From: CBDUBU01 sp965365465
GTDB lineage: Bacteria; Bacteroidota; Rhodothermia; Rhodothermales; DASSAV01
NCBI GenBank assembly: GCA_965365465.1
Contig: CBDUBU010000013.1
Location: 1-28,594 of the forward strand
Reading direction: 5' to 3'
DNA length: 28,594 nt
Positions 16,841 to 23,853 of this stretch are shown in pieces. Below the pieces are notes generated by a model that was not told where the DNA came from, searched no databases, and saw only the letters and a program-made list of their open reading frames with translations. The position numbers were made by a program, and so were the translations under genes. The stretch's first letter is position 1; each line of letters starts with the position of its first letter.

Positions 16841-18064
16841 TTAGCGTGATGCGCCTTCGTTGAGCCAGATGTCGAGCCGAGGCGCATTCCAAGTGTATGG
16901 TTTGCCAAGGAGGTCGAGGTCGCCGTCACCGTCGAGATCAGCAAGGCGCGATTCGTGGAGACCCACGCCTTGCTGAATGAGATGTCTGGTGAACTTCCCT
17001 TGACCGTCACCCAGCAAAATGATGGCCTCAGGATTAGGATTATTGCCCAGGCCCATTTCGGCGTTGAAGAGGTCAAGGTGTCCGTCCCCGTCGAAGTCGG
17101 TGACGGTAACGGAATGGCCATCCACCACCTCTTCAAGGATCGGTCGGGATTTCCACGTGCCTTCGACGAATTCGTACAGCAACATCGGAGCCGTACCGTC
17201 TCCTGCCACCAAGATTACTTCGGGACGCCCACCCTCGATGAATTGACCGGTCATGGCGCGCGTGAAGGTATAGCTTGCGTCGATAATGTGAGGGAGGTAG
17301 GAGCCGTCCGGCTGGTTCTTGAACCACCGGCCGCCGCCTACGATGTCGAGCACGCCGTCGCCGTCTATGTCCTCTGCGGCGAGACCCTCATGCTCATTGA
17401 TGCTCTTGAATGGCGGGTAGGCGCCTCGCTGCTCCATCTCTTCGGTGGGGTAGCTGTAGATCGCACGACGATTCCACTCGGCATTCCCCTTTGGATTTGT
17501 GGGAATATGAGCGATGAAGAGGGTGCGGGCGCGCTGATTCCAGAAAACAAGTTCGCCGAGACCATCGCCGTCGAAATCAGCAATGATCTGATCGTGGTGC
17601 TTATTCTCACCTGTGTTTTTGATAGCGCGGCGCGTCCAGTTGTTTATAATGTCAGGCGAAGGGTTTTCCCACCACCACACCTCATTGGATCCTCCATCAC
17701 CGCCTGCTAATATATCGAGGTCACCATCACCGTCTATGTCGTAGGGAAGTGATCCCGCCTCGATGCGGAGTTTTTCCTCATCGAGCGCAAACCGCGTCCA
17801 TCCGTCAACATCGCGACGATACCCGATTACAGCCGGCGCAGCGGTACGTTCGGTGATGACGAAGTCGTTGTCGCCGTCGCCATCCATGTCGAGCACAATG
17901 CTCGAGGTCTGTTGGTTGCCTGCATTCGGAGCATCGAGATCGCCGTTGGCGCTGGAGAGGTGTGTCCATCCAGGAGTTGTCATTATTTCCTGCGCGAAAA
18001 CAAAACGAGGAGCGGAAAGGCAGGAGACGAGGAGGAGGGCAGCAGTTGCGTATTCCAAGGGCAT
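16841..18064 (-). CDS. Secreted FG-GAP/VCBS beta-propeller protein, six clear repeats plus one degenerate
   Basis: About 407 residues from ATG 18064; an in-frame GTG at 18076 is the alternative. The signal peptide is ALLLVSCLSAPRFVFAQ. Repeats: DMDGDGDND, DIDGDGDLD, DFDGDGLGE, DIDGDGVLD, a degenerate blade with EGGRPEVILVAGDG in place of the calcium loop, DFDGDGHLD and DLDGDGDLD, so seven blades in all. Sequence between blades differs from the other two single-propeller proteins (for example NEHEGLAAEDIDGDGVLD and WWWENPSPDIINNW), which makes it a more distant paralogue. It has no T9SS tail (ends IWLNEGASR). It starts the run of four closely spaced propeller genes and lies 191 bases after the two-propeller gene. 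Its function is not known beyond probable calcium-dependent binding. Confidence 0.9.
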   Translation of the reverse strand: MPLEYATAALLLVSCLSAPRFVFAQEIMTTPGWTHLSSANGDLDAPNAGNQQTSSIVLDMDGDGDNDFVITERTAAPAVIGYRRDVDGWTRFALDEEKLRIEAGSLPYDIDGDGDLDILAGGDGGSNEVWWWENPSPDIINNWTRRAIKNTGENKHHDQIIADFDGDGLGELVFWNQRARTLFIAHIPTNPKGNAEWNRRAIYSYPTEEMEQRGAYPPFKSINEHEGLAAEDIDGDGVLDIVGGGRWFKNQPDGSYLPHIIDASYTFTRAMTGQFIEGGRPEVILVAGDGTAPMLLYEFVEGTWKSRPILEEVVDGHSVTVTDFDGDGHLDLFNAEMGLGNNPNPEAIILLGDGQGKFTRHLIQQGVGLHESRLADLDGDGDLDLLGKPYTWNAPRLDIWLNEGASR

Positions 18065-18255
18065 GGTTCTGACCACTTATATACCAATATGTACCATGAG
18101 GTATTGAAGCGGGCGGCGAAGGATGGTCCTCGCGATAGATACAGACGCGCTGCCCGTACCCATTCCTCACCCATTAGGACGACTCAATGAGACGCCTCCC
18201 CCACAAGGCTTCGCTGAAAATTTAGAATTCCTTTACCTGCCCCCAAACGGGAAGC

Positions 18256-21200
18256 CTACGGCGTGACGCGTTGCGAATCTTCAGTGGAGAGCGTCAGAGG
18301 ACGATAGGCGCCGTTGACGACCTTTGACGCGCCCGTGAAGGTATTATTCTCCGCAAAGCCTACCGTAAGATGCACCGGAGCATCGGTGAGCCGCTGCCAG
18401 CCGGAACCATCTTCGGCTCGTGGTCCCCGCCCGAAGCCCCATACGGTCATGCCGCCCTGTCCAAAGTTCCAGAACTCCTCGACGGCCTGGTTGTCCTCGT
18501 GCAGCGCATAGTACATGACTCGGTCGAGGTTCGCGTCTCCGAAATACACCCACTCGGGGCCGGGTAAGTCTTCGTTCCAGTAGTCGTTGTCGGCTCCTTC
18601 CCACTTCGCCATATCGTCGAAGACCAGGCCGTGAGAGGTGACGAAATAATCCGTCATGTCGAACGTGCCTCCCGGAGTGCCTTCATAGAGGATCCAGTAC
18701 GGCTCTTCTCCCTTTTTCAGCAAGGTCATGGTGGCATACTGTGGGAAGATGTCCCACACTGCGCGCCATGCTTCATCTTCGGTTTCGGTAAGCAGGCGCA
18801 GGCGCAGGGGTCCGTCGTGAATGATCTGCGTGGGCTTTTTGCCGTCGGGTCGCCCCGGATGCCAGTTTACCGGCGCAATGTTCGGGATGCCTCGGTATTC
18901 GCCTTCGGGACCATTGGAAGGGTGAAAGCTGACCCAGTCATTCCCCTCGCGGTCTATGAGGCTCGCGAAGCCGCCGCTGACCTTGTGATAGAAATACTGG
19001 GCAGCGGGCGTGGCGATCTTCCAAGTGGGGAAACCCTCGTACGCGCCGATGTCCTCGATGGAAACGCGGTCCTCAAACGTTGCTGCCTGATATTCTCCAG
19101 ACCCTTCATCGCCGAAGTAGAGATCGAAGTGGCGTTTGGCGAAAGGCGGCGATTCGCCTTCGAGCAGGAAGACAAGCGTGCCGACCGCCCTTTCTGCGGC
19201 GTCGAAATCGTCGAGCGTGTCGAACTGAAACGACACTTCGGGATCTAGGACACGGCCGACGGCATCTACCTCGACGAGGCGGAGCGAGGTCCTGTCGAAA
19301 GGCCGACCAGCCTGCACTTTTTCGAGTTGCCGGCTGAAGTTGAGGTTGAGTAAGACCGCCTTATCGTGGCGTGCATAGCCGGAGGCGTCCACGACGATGG
19401 GCAGTTTATAAGGCGGCAGGTCGTAGCGCGCATCGTCGCCAAAGCGGCGCAGGGCCGTTGGCGCCTCCAGGTCTGGCGAGGGGCCGCCTTGCAGGGCATC
19501 GTTGCGCCAGAGATGCAGGTTCTGCGAGTTGCGCCAGGCGATGGAAACGATGTCGAGGTCGCCGTCACGGTCGAGATCGGCGGCTTGTGAGCCGAGATGG
19601 CTTTCCTTTCCGGTATCGATGTCGTGCTGGGTGAAATTCCCCGTGCCGTCATTCTCCCAGATCTGCGTACGCTCGATTTCCAGCATTACCATGTCTCCCC
19701 GCGGCATCCGATGCTCGTTGGTGAGGATGTCCATGTCCCCATCGTGATCCATATCGGCCACATCGAGGTTGTTCATCGAATACTGCGTGGCGACGGTGTG
19801 CCGCGTCCACGGTTGCAGCGGGTCGGTGGGTTGCTCGAACCAGTAGAGGTTGGAGTTGGGTTCGAGGCCCCAGTAACGCTCTTCGGTAATGATGAGGTCG
19901 AGTCGGTCGTCTCCGTTGAGGTCGGCAAGCTCGTAGCGGTCGGCATGGGTGGCTTCTCCAATGTCGAAGCGCTGCCAGCGGGCCGATCCGTCGCCAGGAT
20001 TCTTCCACCACGCCGTCCGGCTGTTGAACCACCGCGCGTCCGAGGCGCCCGGTACCGGCTCTCCGCCTTCCACGCTGTAGCTGCCTGCAATATCCACGAA
20101 GCCGTCGCCGTCAATGTCGCCATGGCCGTACCCGCCGCCTTCCGTCGAGATTTGCGTCAACGGCCAGGGCGCGTCGCCGGGATCGTCCGGAATTTCGAAA
20201 TAGTACATGCGTCCTCCTTCGGCGCCGAAAAGCAGTTCGGGGCGTTCACCCGGCACGATTTGCGTCGCAGCATAAAGCTGTGTGTTGCCGTGGCCGCCGG
20301 ACGCGAGCGATCCGATTGCCCGCGCCGTCCACTCAGTGCCATCTTTATTGTCCGCTTCCAGCCAGTAGACGGTCGGGAGACTTTGGCCGATCACGTCGGC
20401 ATACTCGTCGCCGTCAATATCAAGAATGAGGGTTGCATCGACTTCCACCGGAAACTCGCCGCGAGTCCACGGCTGCGCCATACCGCCGCCCGGATTGATA
20501 TAGTAGTAGTTTCCCGAAACGATGTCGCCAAGGCCGTCGCCCGACAGGTCGCCGAGCGCGAGTCCGAATGCTTTCCACCATCCGGCGCCTCCGGGTACGA
20601 CATAGGCCCCGCGCGAGTCGTCGACCTGGATGTAGGTCCACTGGTCGAGCGGAAGGGCATCATCGGCTTGCTGATTTTCCAACACCTCTATTGGCCCTTT
20701 CCAGTAGCTGCGGGGTCCCACGATATCGAGGTCCCCGTCGTCTCCTACGTCGCCGAGTACGCCGGCATACATTCCCTCGTCGGAAAGCTTCTGTTCGCGC
20801 CAGTCAAGTCCCTCTCCTTCATTGTAGAAGACGATGATCGGGTAGGGAGGCGCATTACGGAAATCATCATTGCCGTGGTCGCGCTCGAACTTCGCCGCGA
20901 GAATATCGAGATCGCCATCGTTGTCGATGTCTCCGGTGTCGAGTGTCTGGCAAAAATCAAAAATGCCTGCCACCTTGCGTTCTTGCCACAACCCTTGCTT
21001 CACGGCATCGGCCGAGGCAGCCGTATACAGTGAAAGGGGATATCCCGGCAATTCGGAATGGCAGGTGAGCACGTCGAGCAGTCCGTCCGCAGTCAGGTCG
21101 GCCACGGCGACCGCTGCATTGTTGTCGCGCCAGGTTCCTTCGACGGGCGTAAACCAGAGGGGATCGATGTCGTGCCGGATATAGGTTCCGGTTCTTGGGT

Positions 21201-21873
21201 CATCCGGTGTCTCGTACCAGAAGCCGTTCAGCACGATGTCCGGGTCGCCATCCATGTCGAGGTCGCCCACGCCCATGCCTTCATGGCTTTCATGTTCGAG
21301 TAGCACATCCTGCGTCCACTGGTCCCCTTCGTGCTGAAAGTAAATGACGGTCTGCTCGTGGGTTCGGGAAACCACGTCGAGCAAGCCGTCTCCATCGAAG
21401 TCCACCGCTTCCATATCCTTCGGGTAATCCTCGTGCGCCCCGATCAGGTGGATCTTCCATGTACCCTGCTCCATCGGATTGCCGGACGGAAGCGGGTTCT
21501 CGATCCAGATCGCATCGATTCCGGCGTCATCCGTTTCGCCGCGACCAAGTCCGGTTACGAGGTCGAGGTCTCCGTCGCCGTCGATGTCATTAACGGCGAT
21601 GCGGTCGCCTCTGAACCGCAGATCGGTGAGGAGAACCCGCTTTTCGAATGAGCCGTTCTTTACCTCGTAGAGCACGAGTGCTTCCTCGCCGGATCCCCTG
21701 CTGACGAGATCGTTCGCCCCGTCGCCATCTATGTCAACCACTATCATTCTGCCGTTGGTCTCATCAACAATTCGAGGCAAAAACGTCGGATTGTCCTGTG
21801 CCCACGAGTCGGACGTTCCGAGCACGGTAGCGACAATGATAAGGAATGAGTAAATGTAGGCGGGGTTCTTCAT
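18256..21873 (-). CDS. Large secreted two-propeller FG-GAP protein with conserved YRGIPN/YEGxPGG C-terminal module
   Basis: 1205 residues with signal peptide (YSFLIIVATVLGTSDSWAQ). The first propeller (~residues 30-390) has seven loops: DIDGDGAND, DIDGDGDLD, DFDGDGLLD, DLDMDGDPD, DLTADGLLD, DIDNDGDLD and DVGDDGDLD. The second (~430-790) has DLSGDGLGD, DIDGDEYAD, a degenerate PGERPELLFG blade, DIDGDGFVD, DLNGDDRLD, DMDHDGDMD and DLDRDGDLD. A linker beta domain (~800-930) precedes a C-terminal module (~940-1180) with GGFASLIDREGNDWVSF, YRGIPN, YWILYEGTPGG, WVYFGDANLDRVMYY and GGMTVWGFGRG, homologous by eye to the end of the 616-2739 product. No family is recognised for that module. There is no T9SS tail. 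Carbohydrate-related surface or periplasmic function is inferred from context. The gene is divergent from the GntR regulator. Confidence 0.9.
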   Translation of the reverse strand: MKNPAYIYSFLIIVATVLGTSDSWAQDNPTFLPRIVDETNGRMIVVDIDGDGANDLVSRGSGEEALVLYEVKNGSFEKRVLLTDLRFRGDRIAVNDIDGDGDLDLVTGLGRGETDDAGIDAIWIENPLPSGNPMEQGTWKIHLIGAHEDYPKDMEAVDFDGDGLLDVVSRTHEQTVIYFQHEGDQWTQDVLLEHESHEGMGVGDLDMDGDPDIVLNGFWYETPDDPRTGTYIRHDIDPLWFTPVEGTWRDNNAAVAVADLTADGLLDVLTCHSELPGYPLSLYTAASADAVKQGLWQERKVAGIFDFCQTLDTGDIDNDGDLDILAAKFERDHGNDDFRNAPPYPIIVFYNEGEGLDWREQKLSDEGMYAGVLGDVGDDGDLDIVGPRSYWKGPIEVLENQQADDALPLDQWTYIQVDDSRGAYVVPGGAGWWKAFGLALGDLSGDGLGDIVSGNYYYINPGGGMAQPWTRGEFPVEVDATLILDIDGDEYADVIGQSLPTVYWLEADNKDGTEWTARAIGSLASGGHGNTQLYAATQIVPGERPELLFGAEGGRMYYFEIPDDPGDAPWPLTQISTEGGGYGHGDIDGDGFVDIAGSYSVEGGEPVPGASDARWFNSRTAWWKNPGDGSARWQRFDIGEATHADRYELADLNGDDRLDLIITEERYWGLEPNSNLYWFEQPTDPLQPWTRHTVATQYSMNNLDVADMDHDGDMDILTNEHRMPRGDMVMLEIERTQIWENDGTGNFTQHDIDTGKESHLGSQAADLDRDGDLDIVSIAWRNSQNLHLWRNDALQGGPSPDLEAPTALRRFGDDARYDLPPYKLPIVVDASGYARHDKAVLLNLNFSRQLEKVQAGRPFDRTSLRLVEVDAVGRVLDPEVSFQFDTLDDFDAAERAVGTLVFLLEGESPPFAKRHFDLYFGDEGSGEYQAATFEDRVSIEDIGAYEGFPTWKIATPAAQYFYHKVSGGFASLIDREGNDWVSFHPSNGPEGEYRGIPNIAPVNWHPGRPDGKKPTQIIHDGPLRLRLLTETEDEAWRAVWDIFPQYATMTLLKKGEEPYWILYEGTPGGTFDMTDYFVTSHGLVFDDMAKWEGADNDYWNEDLPGPEWVYFGDANLDRVMYYALHEDNQAVEEFWNFGQGGMTVWGFGRGPRAEDGSGWQRLTDAPVHLTVGFAENNTFTGASKVVNGAYRPLTLSTEDSQRVTP

Positions 21874-22249
21874 AGATCCAGAAATGCTAAAAGGAACATA
21901 AGGGCGGAGTAGTGGCGCGGTAGGCCCCGAACCGTAGTACCGGATTACAAGAAGGACGATTGCGGCGTAGCCATCCCCTACAAGAGACGTCGATTTGCTA
22001 CTTGGTGAAACTTATTATGGAGAGTTTGGTGAGCCGGCGAACGCAGCACGAGTAGCCATCAAGTACACGGAACCGTCCCAGGAAGTCATCAACCAGGCAT
22101 GTAAGGAGCGCACGTGCAAACATTTGCAGCAGCAATTGATACTTAAGGCACGTTAATGTATATACAATCTCGAACCGTTCTATCGGATTGCGTTTTCCAT
22201 ATTGCTCCTCATCTCTTGCGACCGGCCCGTCAACTCCGTGTGTTATGCG
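21874..22249. other. Divergent intergenic region between the two-propeller gene and the GntR regulator
   Basis: This 376-base gap should carry promoters for both directions. It holds the perfect palindrome at 22157-22166. A 61-codon stop-free stretch on the + strand (21971-22156, containing NAARVAIKYTEPSQEVINQ) has plausible amino-acid composition but no ATG, and it ends exactly at the palindrome; it is not called as a gene. No hairpin terminator or RNA gene was seen. Confidence 0.5.
22157..22166. promoter_or_regulatory. Candidate GntR/HutC-type operator TGTATATACA upstream of the regulator
   Basis: A perfect 10-bp palindrome lies 83 bases before the chosen GntR start, in the divergent promoter region. 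HutC-subfamily regulators typically bind palindromes with a GTATATAC-like centre, and the same 10-mer recurs at 23069-23078 just after the GntR gene. This suggests autoregulation and possibly control of the divergent propeller gene. Confidence 0.55.
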
Positions 22250-23023
22250 ATGAATAAACTGCCAGGCGATGTCATCAATCCAGATAGTAAGCTTCCCCTG
22301 TATTATCAACTTTACCAGGTATTGTACAATCGCATCCTGCAAGGGCATTGGCAGCCAGGCAGTCCGCTTCCTTCCGAGCACGAACTGGTAGAGCATTACC
22401 GCGTCAGCCGCGGAACGGTGCGGCAGGCGCTCGACTCTCTGGTGCGCGAGGGCATCATTAACAGGCAGCAGGGCAGGGGCACGTTTGTCGCCCATCCTAC
22501 CATCGAACAAGGCGCCAACCAGATGATTACGTTTGGCGAAGATATGCGCCGGCGCGGTTTCGAACCTTCCAGTAATGTGCTGTTTTCGGGACTACTGAAT
22601 GCTTCGGAAAACATTGCCGCGCGGCTGAAGGTGCCCGTAGGAGAGGAGTTGGCGCGAATCGAGCGGCTTCGCCTCGCTGATGGCGAGCCGATGACGATCG
22701 AGGAGTCGTTTCTGGTTCACCGGCTTTGCCGCGGCATCTTGCGGCACGACTACAGCAAGCTGTCCCTGCGCAACACGCTTCAGCAAGAGTACAACCAGTA
22801 CCTCGTGCGCGGCGAGCAAGTGGTTCGCGCCCTGCCGGCATCGGCAGAGATTGCAGATTGGCTCAAGCTACCCCAGGGGCAGCGTGTCATTCTTTACATC
22901 GAGCGCGTTTCCTTCAATCAATTCGAGGAGACCATAGAACTGCTCCGGCTGTATCATCGCGGAGATCGGTATATGCTGCAAAACGAGCTTACGGGGTGGA
23001 CGCCGATGAGCGAAGGAAGATGA
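22250..23023 (+). CDS. GntR-family transcriptional regulator, HutC subfamily (wHTH plus UTRA domain)
   Basis: 257 residues from ATG 22250; an in-frame TTG at 22202 would add 16 unlikely residues. The winged helix is at ~10-80 (LPLYYQLYQVLYNRILQGHW, PLPSEHELVEHYRVSRGTVR, GIINRQQGRGTFVAHP). The UTRA ligand-binding domain is at ~95-245 (FGEDMRRRGFEPSS, VGEELARIERLRLADGEPM, LPASAEIADWLKLPQGQRV, ELLRLYHRGDRYML). UTRA regulators sense small molecules, often sugar phosphates or amino-acid derivatives, and usually repress a neighbouring catabolic operon. Likely operators flank the gene. It is the first gene of the + strand block and probably controls the sigma/dehydrogenase/aldolase genes downstream; the inducer is unknown. 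Confidence 0.93.
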   Translation: MNKLPGDVINPDSKLPLYYQLYQVLYNRILQGHWQPGSPLPSEHELVEHYRVSRGTVRQALDSLVREGIINRQQGRGTFVAHPTIEQGANQMITFGEDMRRRGFEPSSNVLFSGLLNASENIAARLKVPVGEELARIERLRLADGEPMTIEESFLVHRLCRGILRHDYSKLSLRNTLQQEYNQYLVRGEQVVRALPASAEIADWLKLPQGQRVILYIERVSFNQFEETIELLRLYHRGDRYMLQNELTGWTPMSEGR

Positions 23024-23068
23024 TGGGCGAAATATTTTGGCCGGCTATTGACCCCGTGTGGTTTTACT

Positions 23069-23093
23069 TGTATATACATCTATACGTATAGAT
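23069..23093. promoter_or_regulatory. Composite candidate operator: TGTATATACA fused to a 16-bp perfect palindrome
   Basis: Positions 23069-23078 repeat the 10-bp palindrome found upstream of the GntR gene. Sharing its last A, 23078-23093 reads ATCTATACGTATAGAT, a perfect 16-bp palindrome. The pair lies 57 bases before the second sigma gene, where an operator overlapping a promoter would be expected. Two tandem dimer sites for the GntR regulator, or one site each for two regulators, are both possible. Confidence 0.6.
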
Positions 23094-23150
23094 CAATAGC
23101 AAGGGCGCTATACGAGTTCTGTCCTTTCTCCACGAGACTCATAGAACGAT

Positions 23151-23774
23151 ATGTTGCCCGACCTCTATGGCGCCGCGCCTGCTTCCAAGTCTAAGGATCA
23201 CCGCCTCGTAGACCGGGAGCTTGCTCTACGCATCAAGCAGGGAGATCGAGATGCCTTCGAGGGGCTTTTCCGCGCGTATGCCGCACCACTCTTTCGCTTT
23301 GCCTGCCGCTATATGCGATCCCATGAAGCAGCCGAGGATCTCGTCCAGGATGTTTTCGTCCATCTATGGCTTCACCGCGACAAGTGGGCAGTACCCGACT
23401 CGCTCAACGCATACCTCTATCGCATGGCGCGCAACCGGGCGCTGGATCAGATCAAGCACGCCACGATCGTGGCTCGCTGGAAAAACGAGGCAGGGCGCCT
23501 TGAGGAGCAGAGCGCAGAACCGGTGGACGCCTTGCTCCATTCGGGCGAGCTGGCGCGCCGTGTAGATGACATAATAGCCTCGCTCCCGGAGCACTGCCGG
23601 ACCGCTTTCGTGCTGAGCAGAAACCACGGTCTAAGCTATCGTGAGATTGCGCAGGTAATGCAGATATCCGTAAAGACGGTTGAAACGCAGATGAGCCGCG
23701 CCTTCACAAAGCTCAAAAAAGGCCTCGCAATTTATGATCGCTCAGTTGTACCACCCTGCCGTCAGACTGCATGA
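23151..23774 (+). CDS. ECF-type RNA polymerase sigma-70 factor without adjacent anti-sigma gene
   Basis: 207 residues. Region 2 is at ~35-100 (AFEGLFRAYAAPLFRFA, EAAEDLVQDVFVHLWLHRDK, LNAYLYRMARNRALDQIKH). Region 4 is at ~130-195 (IIASLPEHCRTAFVLSRN, LSYREIAQVMQISVKTVETQ, AFTKLKKGL). It resembles Bacteroidetes-type ECF factors that normally pair with FecR, but no FecR or other anti-sigma gene is next to it; the following gene is a dehydrogenase 79 bases on. The composite palindrome 57 bases upstream suggests that its transcription is controlled by the GntR protein. It could then activate the downstream catabolic genes or act at a distance. It is clearly diverged from the 12234-12875 sigma factor. 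Confidence 0.93.
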   Translation: MLPDLYGAAPASKSKDHRLVDRELALRIKQGDRDAFEGLFRAYAAPLFRFACRYMRSHEAAEDLVQDVFVHLWLHRDKWAVPDSLNAYLYRMARNRALDQIKHATIVARWKNEAGRLEEQSAEPVDALLHSGELARRVDDIIASLPEHCRTAFVLSRNHGLSYREIAQVMQISVKTVETQMSRAFTKLKKGLAIYDRSVVPPCRQTA

Positions 23775-23853
23775 ACCGGCGCGGAGTGCGACACAGATCT
23801 GCAGAATTTATCAACGGCCTCCGAACAGCCCCTTTGCCATATAAAATACAGCT

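Larger units (their letters stand above)
13364..21873. repeat. Dispersed DNA-level repeats encoding the DxDGDGDxD calcium loops
   Basis: Across the five propeller genes the + strand repeatedly reads variants of CCGTCGCCGTCGAGGTC, the complement of codons for Asp-Leu-Asp-Gly-Asp-Gly. I count about 40 loop copies from the translations: 7, 7, 6 plus 1 degenerate, 5, and 13 plus 1 degenerate. Short matches of 12-18 bases recur within and between genes and give many possible sites for slippage or recombination. These are coding repeats, not CRISPR units. Confidence 0.8.

Noticed and set aside
15518..16849. Open frame of 443 codons on the + strand opposite a propeller gene
   Set aside because: It is the complement of repeated Asp-Gly codons, which contain no stops when read in reverse. 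Its Val/Ala-rich product mirrors the propeller repeats.
19597..21033. Open frame of 478 codons on the + strand opposite the two-propeller gene
   Set aside because: Same cause: antisense of GAC/GGC/GAT-rich repeats. There is no signal peptide and no recognisable domain.
13364..21873. Regularly recurring short repeats suggesting a CRISPR-like array
   Set aside because: The repeats are in frame, encode calcium loops, and vary in spacing and sequence. There are no constant repeat/spacer lengths and no cas genes.
21998..22510. Open frame of 170 codons on the - strand overlapping the GntR start and the divergent promoter region
   Set aside because: It is antisense to the helix-turn-helix-coding part of the regulator and shows no recognisable domain.
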